A stretch of 43,871 nucleotides of DNA from positions 1 through 43,871 of the forward strand of contig JBBDWU010000012.1 of NCBI GenBank assembly GCA_040902725.1, written 5' to 3'. A program made the translations under genes and the position numbers. Numbering within the stretch: position 1 is the stretch's first letter; each line of letters opens with the position of its first letter. Positions 23,370-31,730 of the stretch are shown here, piece after piece. This DNA is from JACVRU01 sp040902725. Its GTDB lineage: Bacteria > Actinomycetota > Thermoleophilia > Gaiellales > Gaiellaceae. The notes below the pieces were generated by a model. That model did not search any database. It saw only the letters and a program-made list of their open reading frames with translations, and was not told where the DNA came from.

Positions 23370-24179
23370 ATGGAGGTCGTCGAGCTCCCGGAAACCGAAG
23401 AGGGCCGCAGGGACGGCATCTTCCGCTACTACGAGCTCGCGAAGCGCGCCGAGTGGCAGGTCCGCGAGCTGCCCTGGGAAGAGCGCCCGCCGATCCCGGA
23501 GTCGCGCGGCAGCGAGGAGAAGCGGGCCCGCCGGCGCGACATCTGGCGCTCGGTGGTCATGCAGCAGCTCCAGGCGGACACGCTCGCCTGCGAGATGGCG
23601 TCGCAGCTGCTGAACGCCGCGCCGCACTTCGACGCGAAGCTCTACTACTCGACGATGGTGCAGGACGAGTCGCGCCACACCGAGGCGTGGCTGAAGCTGG
23701 CCGCCCACGCCGGCGGCGAGGGCGAGCGGGACCCGTACCTCGACCAGCTCGGGGCGATGTTCCTCGACCTCGACACGCTCGAGGAGAAGGTCTTCCTGAT
23801 GCAGGTCTTCTTCGAGCGGCTGATCATTCCGCGCTTCCGGATGATCGCGGCCGCCTCGCCCGGCACCGTGCTCGAAGACCTCTGCAACCGCCTCACGATC
23901 GACGACGGCATCCACCACCGGGCAGGGGTGGCCTACGAGCGGCAGCTGCTCGAGGGCTCGACGAAGAAGCAGCGGAACCAGCTCGTCAAGGTCGCGAACG
24001 GGATGCTGCCGGTCTTCGCGCAGCACGCGCTCTGGCGGCCGAAAGCGCGCGCGTTCATCGGCGCGCTGATGCACAAGCGTGACGTCGAGATGCTGCGCGC
24101 CGACCTCGAGGAGGGCATCCGCCTCGCGGGCGCGCTCGGGATCGACGTGAGCGATCTCGAGATGCCTCAGTTCTCCTAG
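23370..24179 (+). CDS. Ferritin-like diiron protein
   Basis: 269 aa, almost all helical. Candidate iron ligands fit the ferritin/RNR-R2 four-helix pattern: D70 or E75, E100xxH103 in QDESRHTE, E149 in VFFERL, and D179xxH182 in DDGIHHRAG, where the usual second Glu of ExxH is replaced by Asp. It belongs with ribonucleotide-reductase-like or diiron oxygenase proteins, but no radical-bearing Tyr position can be assigned. It is the first gene of a coupled set with the HMG-CoA-reductase homologue, ABM-like and thioesterase genes (TAGTG overlap with the next). Substrate unknown. Confidence 0.7.
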   Translation: MEVVELPETEEGRRDGIFRYYELAKRAEWQVRELPWEERPPIPESRGSEEKRARRRDIWRSVVMQQLQADTLACEMASQLLNAAPHFDAKLYYSTMVQDESRHTEAWLKLAAHAGGEGERDPYLDQLGAMFLDLDTLEEKVFLMQVFFERLIIPRFRMIAAASPGTVLEDLCNRLTIDDGIHHRAGVAYERQLLEGSTKKQRNQLVKVANGMLPVFAQHALWRPKARAFIGALMHKRDVEMLRADLEEGIRLAGALGIDVSDLEMPQFS

Positions 24180-25378
24180 TGCGCCGCTGGCCCCGCAAGA
24201 ACGACCCGGAGTCGATCGCGGCGCGGCGCGAGGCGCTGCCGGTCGACGGGGAGGTCTTCGCCCACGACGTCACGCCCTGGACGGGGGCGCAGGAGTCCCT
24301 CACCGGCGTCATGGTCATCCCCGTCGCCGTCGTGCCCGTCGAGCTCGAGCTCGGGGAGTACGAGCTGGACGAGCCGGCGGGCGACGTGGTCGAGCGCGGT
24401 CGCGCGACGGAGGAGGTCTTCGTCCCGCTCGCGCACACCGAGGGCGGCCTGTCCGACTCGCTCGCCCGCGGCGCAAAGGCGGCGGCCGCGTCGGGAGGGT
24501 TCAGAACATACGTGATCAAGGACAGAATGACCAGAGCATCCTGCTTCGTTTGCAAGGACGCGGGCGAAGCGCTCGCGCTCGCGCGCTGGCTCGGAGAGAA
24601 CGTCGAGGAAATGCGGGAATGGCTCGCCTCGGCTCCCCTCCCCGAGCTCTCGACGCGGGCGCGCCTGCGCGAGGTGAAGACGCACGTCGTCGGCCCGATG
24701 TGCCATGTGCTCTGGTCGTGGACGACGGGCGACGCGATCGGCCCGAACATGATGACGCGCAATTCGTACGCACTGAACATGGGGTTCGTGCTCGAGCGCG
24801 CGCCGGTCAAGCCCGAGCGCGCGATGCTCGAGGCCAACATGGGCGGGGACAAGAAGCCCTCGTTCGAGTTCTTCCAGAGCGGCCACGGCAAGACGGTGAT
24901 CGCCGAGTGCACGCTCACGGACGAGGCGATCAGGCGCGTGCTGCGCACGACCGCGGAGGACCTGCTCGACCTCGCCTGGGCCGGCACGCACGGCGCCGTC
25001 GCCTCGGGCATGCAGTCCGTCGCCTTCACGCCCGCCTCCGCGATCGCAGCGATCTTCGCCGCGACCGGCCAGGACCTGGGCATGGTGGGGACGAGCTCGA
25101 TGGCGCACGGCACGGGGCGCCGCGTCGAGGGCGGGCTCAACGTCTCGATCCGCCTCCCCGGGCTCGAGGTGGGGACGGTCGGCGGCGGCACCACCCTCCC
25201 CTACGCCCGCACCTGGCTCGAGCTGATGGGCTGCGCCGGGCCGGGCAAGGTCTACCGCTTCGCCCAGATCGTGGCGGCGGCGACGCTGGCCCTGGAGATC
25301 TCCGCGTCGGCGGCCATGTCGACCGCCGGCTCCGAGAACTTCTTCCGCGCGCACCACGAGCGCGGCGGGATGCGCTGA
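24179..25378 (+). CDS. Hydroxymethylglutaryl-CoA reductase homologue
   Basis: 399 aa. HMG-CoA reductase landmarks appear in order: E39 in an ENVIG-like ESLTG, E88 in HTEGGLSDSLARGAK, TTGDAIGPNM (182-191; classic enzymes have TGDAMGMN), D224-K225-K226 with GHGKTVIAE, D299 in GQDLGMVGTSS, LEVGTVGGGT (329-338) and a C-terminal catalytic-type H392 in RAHHERGG. All catalytic-type residues (Glu, Lys, Asp, His) are kept. It would form or use mevalonate. No other mevalonate-pathway gene is in the window. GTG start overlaps the upstream stop; the ABM-like gene overlaps its own stop. Substrate change is possible given the altered GPNM motif. Confidence 0.85.
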   Translation: MRRWPRKNDPESIAARREALPVDGEVFAHDVTPWTGAQESLTGVMVIPVAVVPVELELGEYELDEPAGDVVERGRATEEVFVPLAHTEGGLSDSLARGAKAAAASGGFRTYVIKDRMTRASCFVCKDAGEALALARWLGENVEEMREWLASAPLPELSTRARLREVKTHVVGPMCHVLWSWTTGDAIGPNMMTRNSYALNMGFVLERAPVKPERAMLEANMGGDKKPSFEFFQSGHGKTVIAECTLTDEAIRRVLRTTAEDLLDLAWAGTHGAVASGMQSVAFTPASAIAAIFAATGQDLGMVGTSSMAHGTGRRVEGGLNVSIRLPGLEVGTVGGGTTLPYARTWLELMGCAGPGKVYRFAQIVAAATLALEISASAAMSTAGSENFFRAHHERGGMR

Positions 25379-25674
25379 TGCTCGCAATCGTCTTCACCTA
25401 CGAGGCCCGCGACCCGGCCGAGTTCGAGCGGGTCTACGGCCCCGAGGGCGACTGGGCGCGGTTCTTCCGAGGCGGCAGCGGCTACATCGGGACGGAGCTG
25501 TTGCGCGACGCCGAGCTCGCCGGCCGCTACCTCGTCGTCGACCGCTGGGAGTCGGTGGAGGACTACAACGCCTTCGTCGAGGCGAACAAAGCGGAGTTCC
25601 TGACCCGCATCGACGACACGCGCCTCTACTACGAGCAGGAGCTGCGGCTCGGTACCTTCGAATCGGTGTGGTAG
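25378..25674 (+). CDS. Small ABM/EthD-like dimeric alpha-beta barrel protein
   Basis: 98 aa. LAIVFTYEARDPAEFERVYG at the start, then GGSGYIGTELLRD, YLVVDRWESVEDYNAFV and a C-terminal strand, follow the ferredoxin-like layout of antibiotic-biosynthesis monooxygenase domains. These can be cofactor-free oxygenases or binding subunits. ATG overlaps the HMGR-type stop (TGATG). Its 3' end overlaps the thioesterase gene. The role probably follows the operon's unknown substrate. Confidence 0.7.
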   Translation: MLAIVFTYEARDPAEFERVYGPEGDWARFFRGGSGYIGTELLRDAELAGRYLVVDRWESVEDYNAFVEANKAEFLTRIDDTRLYYEQELRLGTFESVW

Positions 25675-26138
25675 TCGTCCCACCCCACCACGACCCGGCG
25701 TGCTGGGGCTGCGGCGACAACCCGAACGGCATCCACCTGCCGCTGCCCGCAAAGGAGGGACTCGAGCGCTACCGGGCCACGTTCTCGTTCGACGAGCGCC
25801 ACCAGGGCGGCCCGGGGCTCGTCCACGGCGGGCTCGTCGCGGGCGCACTCGACGAGGCCTGCGGGCTGCTGGCGACGTGGTACCGGTTCCCCGGGGTGAC
25901 GGCGCGGCTGTTCGTCCGCTTCCGGAAGCCGGTGCCGATCAACCGGCCGCTCGAGCTCGAGTCGTGGGTAGCGGGGACGCGCGGGCGCCGGATCCACGTC
26001 GACGCGGCGTTGCGGGACGGCGAGGACGCACTCGCCGAAGCCCGCGGCGCGTTCCTGCACGTGCCCCTGGAGCACTTCCTGGCCACGCCCGAAGGGCGCG
26101 CGGCGGGCGAGGCGTGGCGGCGGCGAGTCGGCACTTGA
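25668..26138 (+). CDS. PaaI-like hotdog thioesterase
   Basis: 156 aa. The segment GLVHGGLVAGALDEACGLL is the hotdog thioesterase signature (HGG with a catalytic-type Asp/Glu on the following helix: D-E-A). The N-terminal CWGCGDNPNGIHL is common in this branch. It hydrolyses acyl-CoA thioesters in the cytosol. The start is GTG at 25668, inside the end of the ABM-like gene. With the HMGR homologue upstream, an acyl-CoA of the same pathway is the likely substrate. Confidence 0.8.
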   Translation: MVVVPPHHDPACWGCGDNPNGIHLPLPAKEGLERYRATFSFDERHQGGPGLVHGGLVAGALDEACGLLATWYRFPGVTARLFVRFRKPVPINRPLELESWVAGTRGRRIHVDAALRDGEDALAEARGAFLHVPLEHFLATPEGRAAGEAWRRRVGT

Positions 26139-26188
26139 AGCTCCTGGCCGAGGGCCGGGCTGGACGAACGCCGGGCCCCCTCACTCCG

Positions 26189-26194
26189 TAGGAT
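26189..26194 (+). promoter_or_regulatory. -10 element (TAGGAT) of the LD-carboxypeptidase gene
   Basis: TAGGAT, 6 nt before the GTG at 26201, without a ribosome site between them. It indicates a separate, leaderless transcript for this gene after the thioesterase. Confidence 0.45.
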
Positions 26195-26200
26195 CGCCTC

Positions 26201-27148
26201 GTGAAGGCGGGACCGCTCCCTTCCGGCGGCACGGTCGGCGTCGCCGCTCCCTCCTCCCCGTTCGAGCAGAGCTCGGAGATCGACCGGGGCATTCGCTGGT
26301 GGGAGTCGCAGGGCTACCGCGTCAAGCTGGCGCCCGGCGTGAAGGCGCGCGACGACTACGTCGCCGGCGATCCGCGCGAGCGCGCCCGCGACCTCACCGC
26401 CCTCTTCACCGACCCCGAGGTCGACGTCGTCCAGGTGCTGCGCGGCGGCTACGGCTGCTCCGAGGTCGTCCCCCACCTCGACTTCGACGCGATCGCGGCG
26501 AACCCGAAGCCGCTGATCGGCTACTCCGACATCACCGTCCTGCACGTCGCGATCAGGCAGCGAACCGGGCTCGTGACCTTCTACGGCCCGGGACTCGCCG
26601 GCGTCGGCTCGAAGGACCGCGGCGACTTCACGCGCGAGCGCGTGCTGCGGGCGCTGACCGACCCGGCTCCGCTCGGGGAGGTGCCCGCGCGCCCGGACGA
26701 CCCGTACATCGGCGCGCTCGGGAGCGGCCGGGTGACGGCGCCGCTCGTCGGCGGCTGCCTCTGGCTGCTGCGCGAGACGCTCGCGACGCCCTGGGAGGTC
26801 GAGCTCGACGGCGCGATCCTCTTCTTCGAGGACGTCCACTGTCCGCCCTGGCACGTCGACGGGATCCTCACGCACCTGGTCAACGCCGGCAAGCTCGCCG
26901 GCGTCGTCGGCGTCGTGATCGGCGAGATGTACGAGTCCGAGGCGTGGCGGGAGCCCCATCCCTGGCTGCGCGGCCGCTCGATCGAGGACGTCTTCGAGCG
27001 GCGGCTCGAGCCGCTCGGCGTGCCCGTGCTGTTCAACCTCCCGCTCGGCCACGGCGCCCACCTCTGCACGCTGCCGCTCGGGGTCGAGGCGACGCTCGAC
27101 GCGGACGCGCGCACGCTTACGATCGACGAATCGGCGCTTAGGCCGTAG
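26201..27148 (+). CDS. LD-carboxypeptidase (peptidase family S66)
   Basis: 315 aa. The S66 Ser-Glu-His triad can be seen: S109 in IGYSDITVL, E210 in FFEDVHCPPW and H284 in LPLGHGAH. LRGGYGCSEVVPHLDFD before the serine is also typical. The family cleaves the L,D bond of tetrapeptide stems during peptidoglycan recycling, or removes microcin-type conjugates. No signal peptide, so it is cytosolic. The 3' end overlaps the convergent DUF4389 gene by 11 bp. Confidence 0.9.
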   Translation: MKAGPLPSGGTVGVAAPSSPFEQSSEIDRGIRWWESQGYRVKLAPGVKARDDYVAGDPRERARDLTALFTDPEVDVVQVLRGGYGCSEVVPHLDFDAIAANPKPLIGYSDITVLHVAIRQRTGLVTFYGPGLAGVGSKDRGDFTRERVLRALTDPAPLGEVPARPDDPYIGALGSGRVTAPLVGGCLWLLRETLATPWEVELDGAILFFEDVHCPPWHVDGILTHLVNAGKLAGVVGVVIGEMYESEAWREPHPWLRGRSIEDVFERRLEPLGVPVLFNLPLGHGAHLCTLPLGVEATLDADARTLTIDESALRP

Positions 27149-27734
27149 GCTCGCTGCCGCCCTGGTCGAGCCGGAAGGGCGGGTACTCGTCGGTCATCAG
27201 CGCTGCGTACGGGATCACGCGGAAGACCCAGCGGTTCAGGCCCATCGTGAAGTCGAATAGGCCCTGCGGATACCTGCCGGTGAACAGAAGGACGATCCCG
27301 GCGATGAGCACGAGGACGGTAGCGAGGCCGTCGAGAGCGCCGAGCACGATGTAGTGCGGGATCGCCAGCAGCCACCACTTGACGAGCACCTTGCCGCGGG
27401 AGAGGCGCTCCGGATAGCTGACGTCGAACCGGGCCGGGTAATCCGGCGCCTCGCCGAGCGAGAATGGCGGGTAGCGGTCGGTCCCGAGCGCACCGTACGA
27501 GTAGTAGGAGATGCGCCAGGTCCAGCGGAGCACGCCGAGGTTGAAGTCGAACATGCCGCGCGGGTAGCGCCCGGTCACGAGGATCGCGAAGAACGCGACG
27601 ATCGTCAGCAGCAAGAACGCGATCCACAGGAAGGCGAGCACGATGACGTGCGGGATGATGAGCAACCACTTGACGAGCCAGAGCCAGCGCGAGAGCTGCG
27701 GGTCGAGCGTGCCTTCTACGCGGACGGCTTTCAT
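27138..27734 (-). CDS. DUF4389 membrane protein
   Basis: 198 aa made of two similar halves (about 1-95 and 96-198). Each has a hydrophobic helix pair and the repeated blocks WL-(V/A)-IPH-IVL, GRYP(R/Q)G(M/L)FDF and the D(R/E)YPPF segment. This double DUF4389 layout is common in actinobacteria; function unknown. The ATG is only 5 nt from the 3' end of tRNA-Cys, and no ribosome site lies between. The N-terminus MKAVRVEGTLDPQLSRWLW matches family starts, so the ATG is credible. Confidence 0.85.
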   Translation of the reverse strand: MKAVRVEGTLDPQLSRWLWLVKWLLIIPHVIVLAFLWIAFLLLTIVAFFAILVTGRYPRGMFDFNLGVLRWTWRISYYSYGALGTDRYPPFSLGEAPDYPARFDVSYPERLSRGKVLVKWWLLAIPHYIVLGALDGLATVLVLIAGIVLLFTGRYPQGLFDFTMGLNRWVFRVIPYAALMTDEYPPFRLDQGGSEPTA

Positions 27735-27739
27735 GTCAG

Positions 27740-27810
27740 AGGCGCGGACCGGATTCGAACCGGTGTACGAGGCTTTGCAGGCCTCTGCCTAACCACTCGG
27801 CCACCGCGCC
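27740..27810 (-). tRNA. tRNA-Cys (anticodon GCA)
   Basis: 71-nt cloverleaf on the minus strand. Acceptor GGCGCGG/CCGCGCC, anticodon loop CTGCAAA with GCA, T arm CCGGTTCGAATCCGG, discriminator U. CCA is not encoded (CTG follows). Confidence 0.95.
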
Positions 27811-27834
27811 GCGCCGGAACCATCGTAGCCCGGC

Positions 27835-28854
27835 TCACGCAGCGACCCCGCTGAACTGAGGAATGATGTCGCGGCCGTAGGCCTCGAGCGTCTCCTCCTG
27901 CCCATGGGTCATGAGGTAGACGTTGAACTGGTCGACGCCGACCGCCTCGAGCTCGCGCAGCTTGGCCGTGCACTGCTCGACCGTCCCGAGCACCGAGAAC
28001 CGCTCGCAGATCTCGTCGGAGACGAACTCGCCGTGCGCCGCGCCCACGCGCGAGTGCTCCGAGTAGTCGTAGAACTTCCGCTTCTTCACGAACTCGGTCA
28101 GCGCCTCTGGGATCTCGGAATCCCAGCCGTACTTCTCGATCAGGTCCATGACGTGGTTCGAGACCATGGCCGGGAACCAGCGGGTCTCTTCCCGGGCCGC
28201 CTGCATGTCGTCCGTCACCTTCGACGGCGCGCCGACGATGCACTTCAGCTCAGCGGGGTCTCGCCCCGCCTCCTCCGCCGCCTTCCGCGCCGTGTCCATG
28301 ATCCACTGGATGATCTGCGGGTCGGCGAGCTGGATGATGACGCCGTCGGCGACGCGGCCCGCCACGGCCAGCGCCTTCGGCCCGTAGCCGGCGATCCACA
28401 TCGGGATGTCGGGCAGGTCCTTCCGCGCCCACGTCAGCTCGAGCTCCTTCTCGTTCCACTCGACCTTCCGGCCGTTCATCAGCTCCTTGATCATCCGGCA
28501 GCGCGCCTCGAAGTCCGCCACCTTCACCGGCTTGAGCCCGACGACGCGCCGCGAGGAGTCGCCGCGGCCGATGCCCATGACCATGCGGCCGTTGGAGATG
28601 TCCTGCATGGTCGCGTACCAGCTCGCGGTGATCGTCGCGTCGCGGATGCCGGGGTTCGTCACGAAGTGGCCGAGCTTGATGCGCTCCGTGGCCGCCGCGG
28701 CGAGCGGGAACGTGGCGTAGGACTCCTGCCAGAGGATGTGCGAGTCGTACGTCCACCCGTATTCGAACCCGTGCTGCTCCGCGAGCTGGATCAGCTCGAG
28801 GAAGCGCGAGTAGGGCGGATCGGGCAGAACGGTGACCCCGAAGCTGATCGCCAT
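27835..28854 (-). CDS. LLM-class flavin/F420-dependent oxidoreductase
   Basis: 339 aa luciferase-like TIM-barrel protein. It has FGVTVLPDPPYSRFLELIQL, the segment GHFVTNPGIRDATITASWYAT, MGIGRGDSSRR in the cofactor-binding region, and PMWIAGYGPKALAVAGRVADGVI. It resembles the CPS_4043-type subfamily, which from memory occurs beside dihydropyrimidinase genes. A pyrimidine-catabolism set lies 7.5 kb to the right. F420 rather than FMN is inferred from the lineage. ATG at 28854. A divergent 66-bp gap separates it from pckA. Confidence 0.8.
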   Translation of the reverse strand: MAISFGVTVLPDPPYSRFLELIQLAEQHGFEYGWTYDSHILWQESYATFPLAAAATERIKLGHFVTNPGIRDATITASWYATMQDISNGRMVMGIGRGDSSRRVVGLKPVKVADFEARCRMIKELMNGRKVEWNEKELELTWARKDLPDIPMWIAGYGPKALAVAGRVADGVIIQLADPQIIQWIMDTARKAAEEAGRDPAELKCIVGAPSKVTDDMQAAREETRWFPAMVSNHVMDLIEKYGWDSEIPEALTEFVKKRKFYDYSEHSRVGAAHGEFVSDEICERFSVLGTVEQCTAKLRELEAVGVDQFNVYLMTHGQEETLEAYGRDIIPQFSGVAA

Positions 28855-28883
28855 GCGCCTATCTTCACCCGCCGGGGGCGTGC

Positions 28884-28911
28884 TTAGCAATCCCGAACCC
28901 CTGGGTATAGT
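28884..28911 (+). promoter_or_regulatory. Promoter of pckA
   Basis: TTAGCA (28884-28889), 16 nt, TATAGT (28906-28911). The GTG start follows 9 nt later, so the mRNA is predicted to be leaderless or to have a 2-3 nt leader. Confidence 0.6.
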
Positions 28912-28920
28912 CCTCCGGTC

Positions 28921-30462
28921 GTGGCCAGGATGCTCTTCAGGCTGCCCGAAGCGGCCGACGTGCATGAGAACCCCGCCGCGGCGGAGCTGAAGGCCTTCGC
29001 GGCGGAGATGCCGAACGCGCGGCCGACGACCTTCGGGAACCTCAACGTCCAGACCGAGGTCGTCTCCCGCTCGAAGGGCTCGACGTACATCGTCACCGAC
29101 GAGCCCGACGGCCAGAACCAGTCGATCCCGCGCGACGAGGCTGCCAAGTGGATCGACGTGCAGGACGACTACATCGCTGACGTCGAGATGGTGATCGTGG
29201 ACGGCTACATCGGCCGCGACCCCGAGTTCCGCGTCCCCGCCCGGCTCTACGTCGAGCGCGCCAACGCGAACATCGCCGGCATGCAGCAGCAGCTCTACTT
29301 CCCCGTCGACGACCCGCAGTCGTTCGAGCCCGAGCTGACCGTCATCTACACGCCCAACCTGAAGGCGGAGGGCTTCCCGGACGACCGCCTGATCCTCGTC
29401 GACCTCGAGCTGGGCGTCACCCGCGTCTTCAACTCCGACTACTTCGGCGAGTCGAAGAAGGGCGGCCTGCGGATGTGGAACAGGCTCGTCTACGACCGCG
29501 GCGGCCTGCCGCTCCACGCCGGCTGCAAGGTGATCCCCACCGACCGGGGCGAGCGCGTCGGCCTGATCGTCGGCCTCTCCGGCACCGGGAAGACGACGAC
29601 CACCTTCACGCGCCAGAACGGTTCGCTGCCGATCCAGGACGACTTCGTCGCCTGGATGCCGAACGGCCGCATCTACGTGACCGAGAACGGCTGCTTCGCG
29701 AAGACCTTCGGGCTCAACCCCGAGGACGAGCCCGCGATCTACGGCGCGGTCACGCAGCCCGAGTCGTACCTCGAGAACGTCTCGCAGCACGGGGACGAGG
29801 TCGACTTCTACGACACCTCGTACACGCAGAACGGCCGCGCCACCTTCCCGTTCTCGCTGATCGAGTCGGCGGCCGAGCGCGACATCGAGGCGGCGCACTT
29901 CCTGCTGGTCCTCAACCGCAACGAGAACATCATCCCGGCGGTGGCGAAGCTCGAAGGGCCGCAGGCGGCGGCCTTCTTCATGCTCGGCGAGACCCAGGGC
30001 ACCTCCGCCGGGGGCGCCGAGGAGGCCGGCAAGTTCCTGCGCGTGCCCGGGACGAACCCCTTCTTCCCCGCACCGCACGACCTCCAGGGCAACCGCTTCC
30101 TCGAGCTGCTCGAGGAGCACCCGCTCGAGGTCTACTTGATGAACACCGGCCGCGTGGGCGGCCCCGAGGCGGACGAGCGGTCGAAGAAGGTCAAGATCCG
30201 GCACTCGTCGGCGATCGTGAAGGGCATCGCCGAGGGAACGATCGAGTGGGAGCGGGATCCCGACTTCGGATACCTGGCCGCCGCTTCCGTGCCCGGCATC
30301 GACGAGGCCGACGCCGACCTGCTGCACCCGCGGCGGCTGTACGAGGCGACGGGACGCCTGGCCGAGTACGAGCAGCTCGTGGCGAGGTTCAAGGAGGAGC
30401 GCGCCGAGTTCCTCGCGCGCTTCGCGAGCCTCAGCGACGAGATCGTCCGCGCGGTCGGCTAA
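28921..30462 (+). CDS. pckA: Phosphoenolpyruvate carboxykinase (ATP)
   Basis: 513 aa, usual for the ATP-dependent enzyme. The substrate segment GGLRMWNRLVYDRGGLPLHA, P-loop GLSGTGKTTTT (from about residue 218), the metal-binding DDFVAWM and GETQGTSAGGAEEAGKF are present. It converts oxaloacetate to phosphoenolpyruvate in gluconeogenesis. The start is GTG at 28921. Its stop codon overlaps the convergent amidohydrolase gene. It lies inside the presumed pyrimidine-catabolic island, where carbon enters as acetyl-CoA or propionyl-type units. Confidence 0.95.
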   Translation: MARMLFRLPEAADVHENPAAAELKAFAAEMPNARPTTFGNLNVQTEVVSRSKGSTYIVTDEPDGQNQSIPRDEAAKWIDVQDDYIADVEMVIVDGYIGRDPEFRVPARLYVERANANIAGMQQQLYFPVDDPQSFEPELTVIYTPNLKAEGFPDDRLILVDLELGVTRVFNSDYFGESKKGGLRMWNRLVYDRGGLPLHAGCKVIPTDRGERVGLIVGLSGTGKTTTTFTRQNGSLPIQDDFVAWMPNGRIYVTENGCFAKTFGLNPEDEPAIYGAVTQPESYLENVSQHGDEVDFYDTSYTQNGRATFPFSLIESAAERDIEAAHFLLVLNRNENIIPAVAKLEGPQAAAFFMLGETQGTSAGGAEEAGKFLRVPGTNPFFPAPHDLQGNRFLELLEEHPLEVYLMNTGRVGGPEADERSKKVKIRHSSAIVKGIAEGTIEWERDPDFGYLAAASVPGIDEADADLLHPRRLYEATGRLAEYEQLVARFKEERAEFLARFASLSDEIVRAVG

Positions 30463-31694
30463 CCGAGCCGCTCCAAAGTCTTCGTCGCGAGGCGGTCGAG
30501 CGCCTGGACGGCGAGCTCGATGTGCTCGGGCTTCGTGTCCTCGAGCTTCGTGTGCGAGAGGCCGCGCAGGCTCTGCACGAAGAGCATCACCGTCGGCACG
30601 CCCGCGCGCGCGACCTCCGCGGCGTCGTGCAGCGGCCCGGACGGCAGCCGGTGCGACTGGCCCGCGACCTCGCGCACCGCCTCGTCGGCGAGGTCGACGA
30701 GCGCCTCGTCGAACAGGATCGGCTGGATGTGCCAGATCCGGTCCCAGGAGACCTCGATGTTCTCCTCGGCGGCGAAGCGCTCAGAGGCTTCCTTCACGTC
30801 GGCGAGCATGCCGGCGAGGGTGTCGGCGTCCAGGTGGCGCTGGTCGAGCAGCTGCTCTGCCGTCTCGACGACGGAGGTGACGATCCCCGGCTTGCAGACG
30901 ACGCCCCCCGACGTGCAGACCGCCCCTCCCCCCGCCCGCTGCGCCACCTCGCGCAGCTCGAGCGCGAGCTTGGCGGCGCCCGCGAGCGCGTCGCGGCGCT
31001 GGCCCATCGGGGTCGAGCCGGCGTGCGCCGCCTGGCCCTTCCAGGTGATCAGGTGCCGCTCGACCCCGAACGTCCCGATCACCGCTCCGAGCGGCAGGTC
31101 CATGGACTCCAGGACGGGCCCCTGCTCGATGTGGAGCTCGAGGTAGGCGGCCGCGTTGGCGAGCTGCTTGCCGCTCTCCTTCACGCGGTTGAGGTCGACG
31201 CCGAACTCCGCCAGCGCGTCCGGGAGCGCGATGCCGTTCGCGTCCTGGCGCTGCCGGAGCTCGTCCTGGTCGTCCATCGTCCCCGAGCAGGCGCTCGAGC
31301 CGAAGAGGCTGCGGCTGAAACGGGCGCCTTCCTCGTCCGCCCAGTCGACGAGCCGGATGGTGAGCGCCGGCTCCTCCTCCTCCGCGAGCCGCCGGAGCAC
31401 CTCGGCGCCCGCGAGCACGTTCAGGCAGCCGTCGAGCCAGCCGCCGTTGGGGACGGAGTCCATGTGCCCGCCGATCAGCAGCTCGCGCTCGGAGCGGCCG
31501 CGGAGCGTGAACCACTGGTTGCCCGCCTCGTCGACCTCGTGCGTGAGCGGCAGGCCGGCCAGCTTCCCACGCAGCCATTCGCGCCCTCTGGCCCAGGTCT
31601 CCGTCCAGGCGACGCGCTGCGCCCCGTCCTCGTTCCCGGTCAGCTCGCGCAGCTCGCGGAGCTCGTCCACGGTGCGGCTGGGCTGGAGTGGCAT
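30459..31694 (-). CDS. M20-family N-carbamoyl amino acid / beta-ureidopropionase-type amidohydrolase
   Basis: 411 aa. Metal-dependent amidohydrolase of the HyuC/AllC group. The metal-site blocks are GGHMDSVPNGGWLDG (His, Asp), DEEGARFSRSLFGSSACSG (Glu-Glu) and LELHIEQGPVLE (His), with LSHTKLED carrying the last His. In the sequence order of pyrimidine breakdown it would cut N-carbamoyl-beta-alanine to beta-alanine, CO2 and ammonia; allantoate or other N-carbamoyl amino acids are alternatives. A TAGCAT -10 lies 6 nt upstream of the ATG. It faces the ABC importer genes. Confidence 0.82.
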   Translation of the reverse strand: MPLQPSRTVDELRELRELTGNEDGAQRVAWTETWARGREWLRGKLAGLPLTHEVDEAGNQWFTLRGRSERELLIGGHMDSVPNGGWLDGCLNVLAGAEVLRRLAEEEEPALTIRLVDWADEEGARFSRSLFGSSACSGTMDDQDELRQRQDANGIALPDALAEFGVDLNRVKESGKQLANAAAYLELHIEQGPVLESMDLPLGAVIGTFGVERHLITWKGQAAHAGSTPMGQRRDALAGAAKLALELREVAQRAGGGAVCTSGGVVCKPGIVTSVVETAEQLLDQRHLDADTLAGMLADVKEASERFAAEENIEVSWDRIWHIQPILFDEALVDLADEAVREVAGQSHRLPSGPLHDAAEVARAGVPTVMLFVQSLRGLSHTKLEDTKPEHIELAVQALDRLATKTLERLG

Positions 31695-31700
31695 GGCGCG

Positions 31701-31723
31701 ATGCTAACCGGGCGTGATAGGGA
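31701..31723. promoter_or_regulatory. Divergent -10 elements between amidohydrolase and ABC importer
   Basis: Minus strand TAGCAT (31706-31701), 6 nt before the ATG at 31694. Plus strand TAGGGA (31718-31723), 7 nt before the GTG at 31731. The gap between start codons is 36 bp and holds no ribosome site. Confidence 0.45.
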
Positions 31724-31730
31724 ATAGCGC

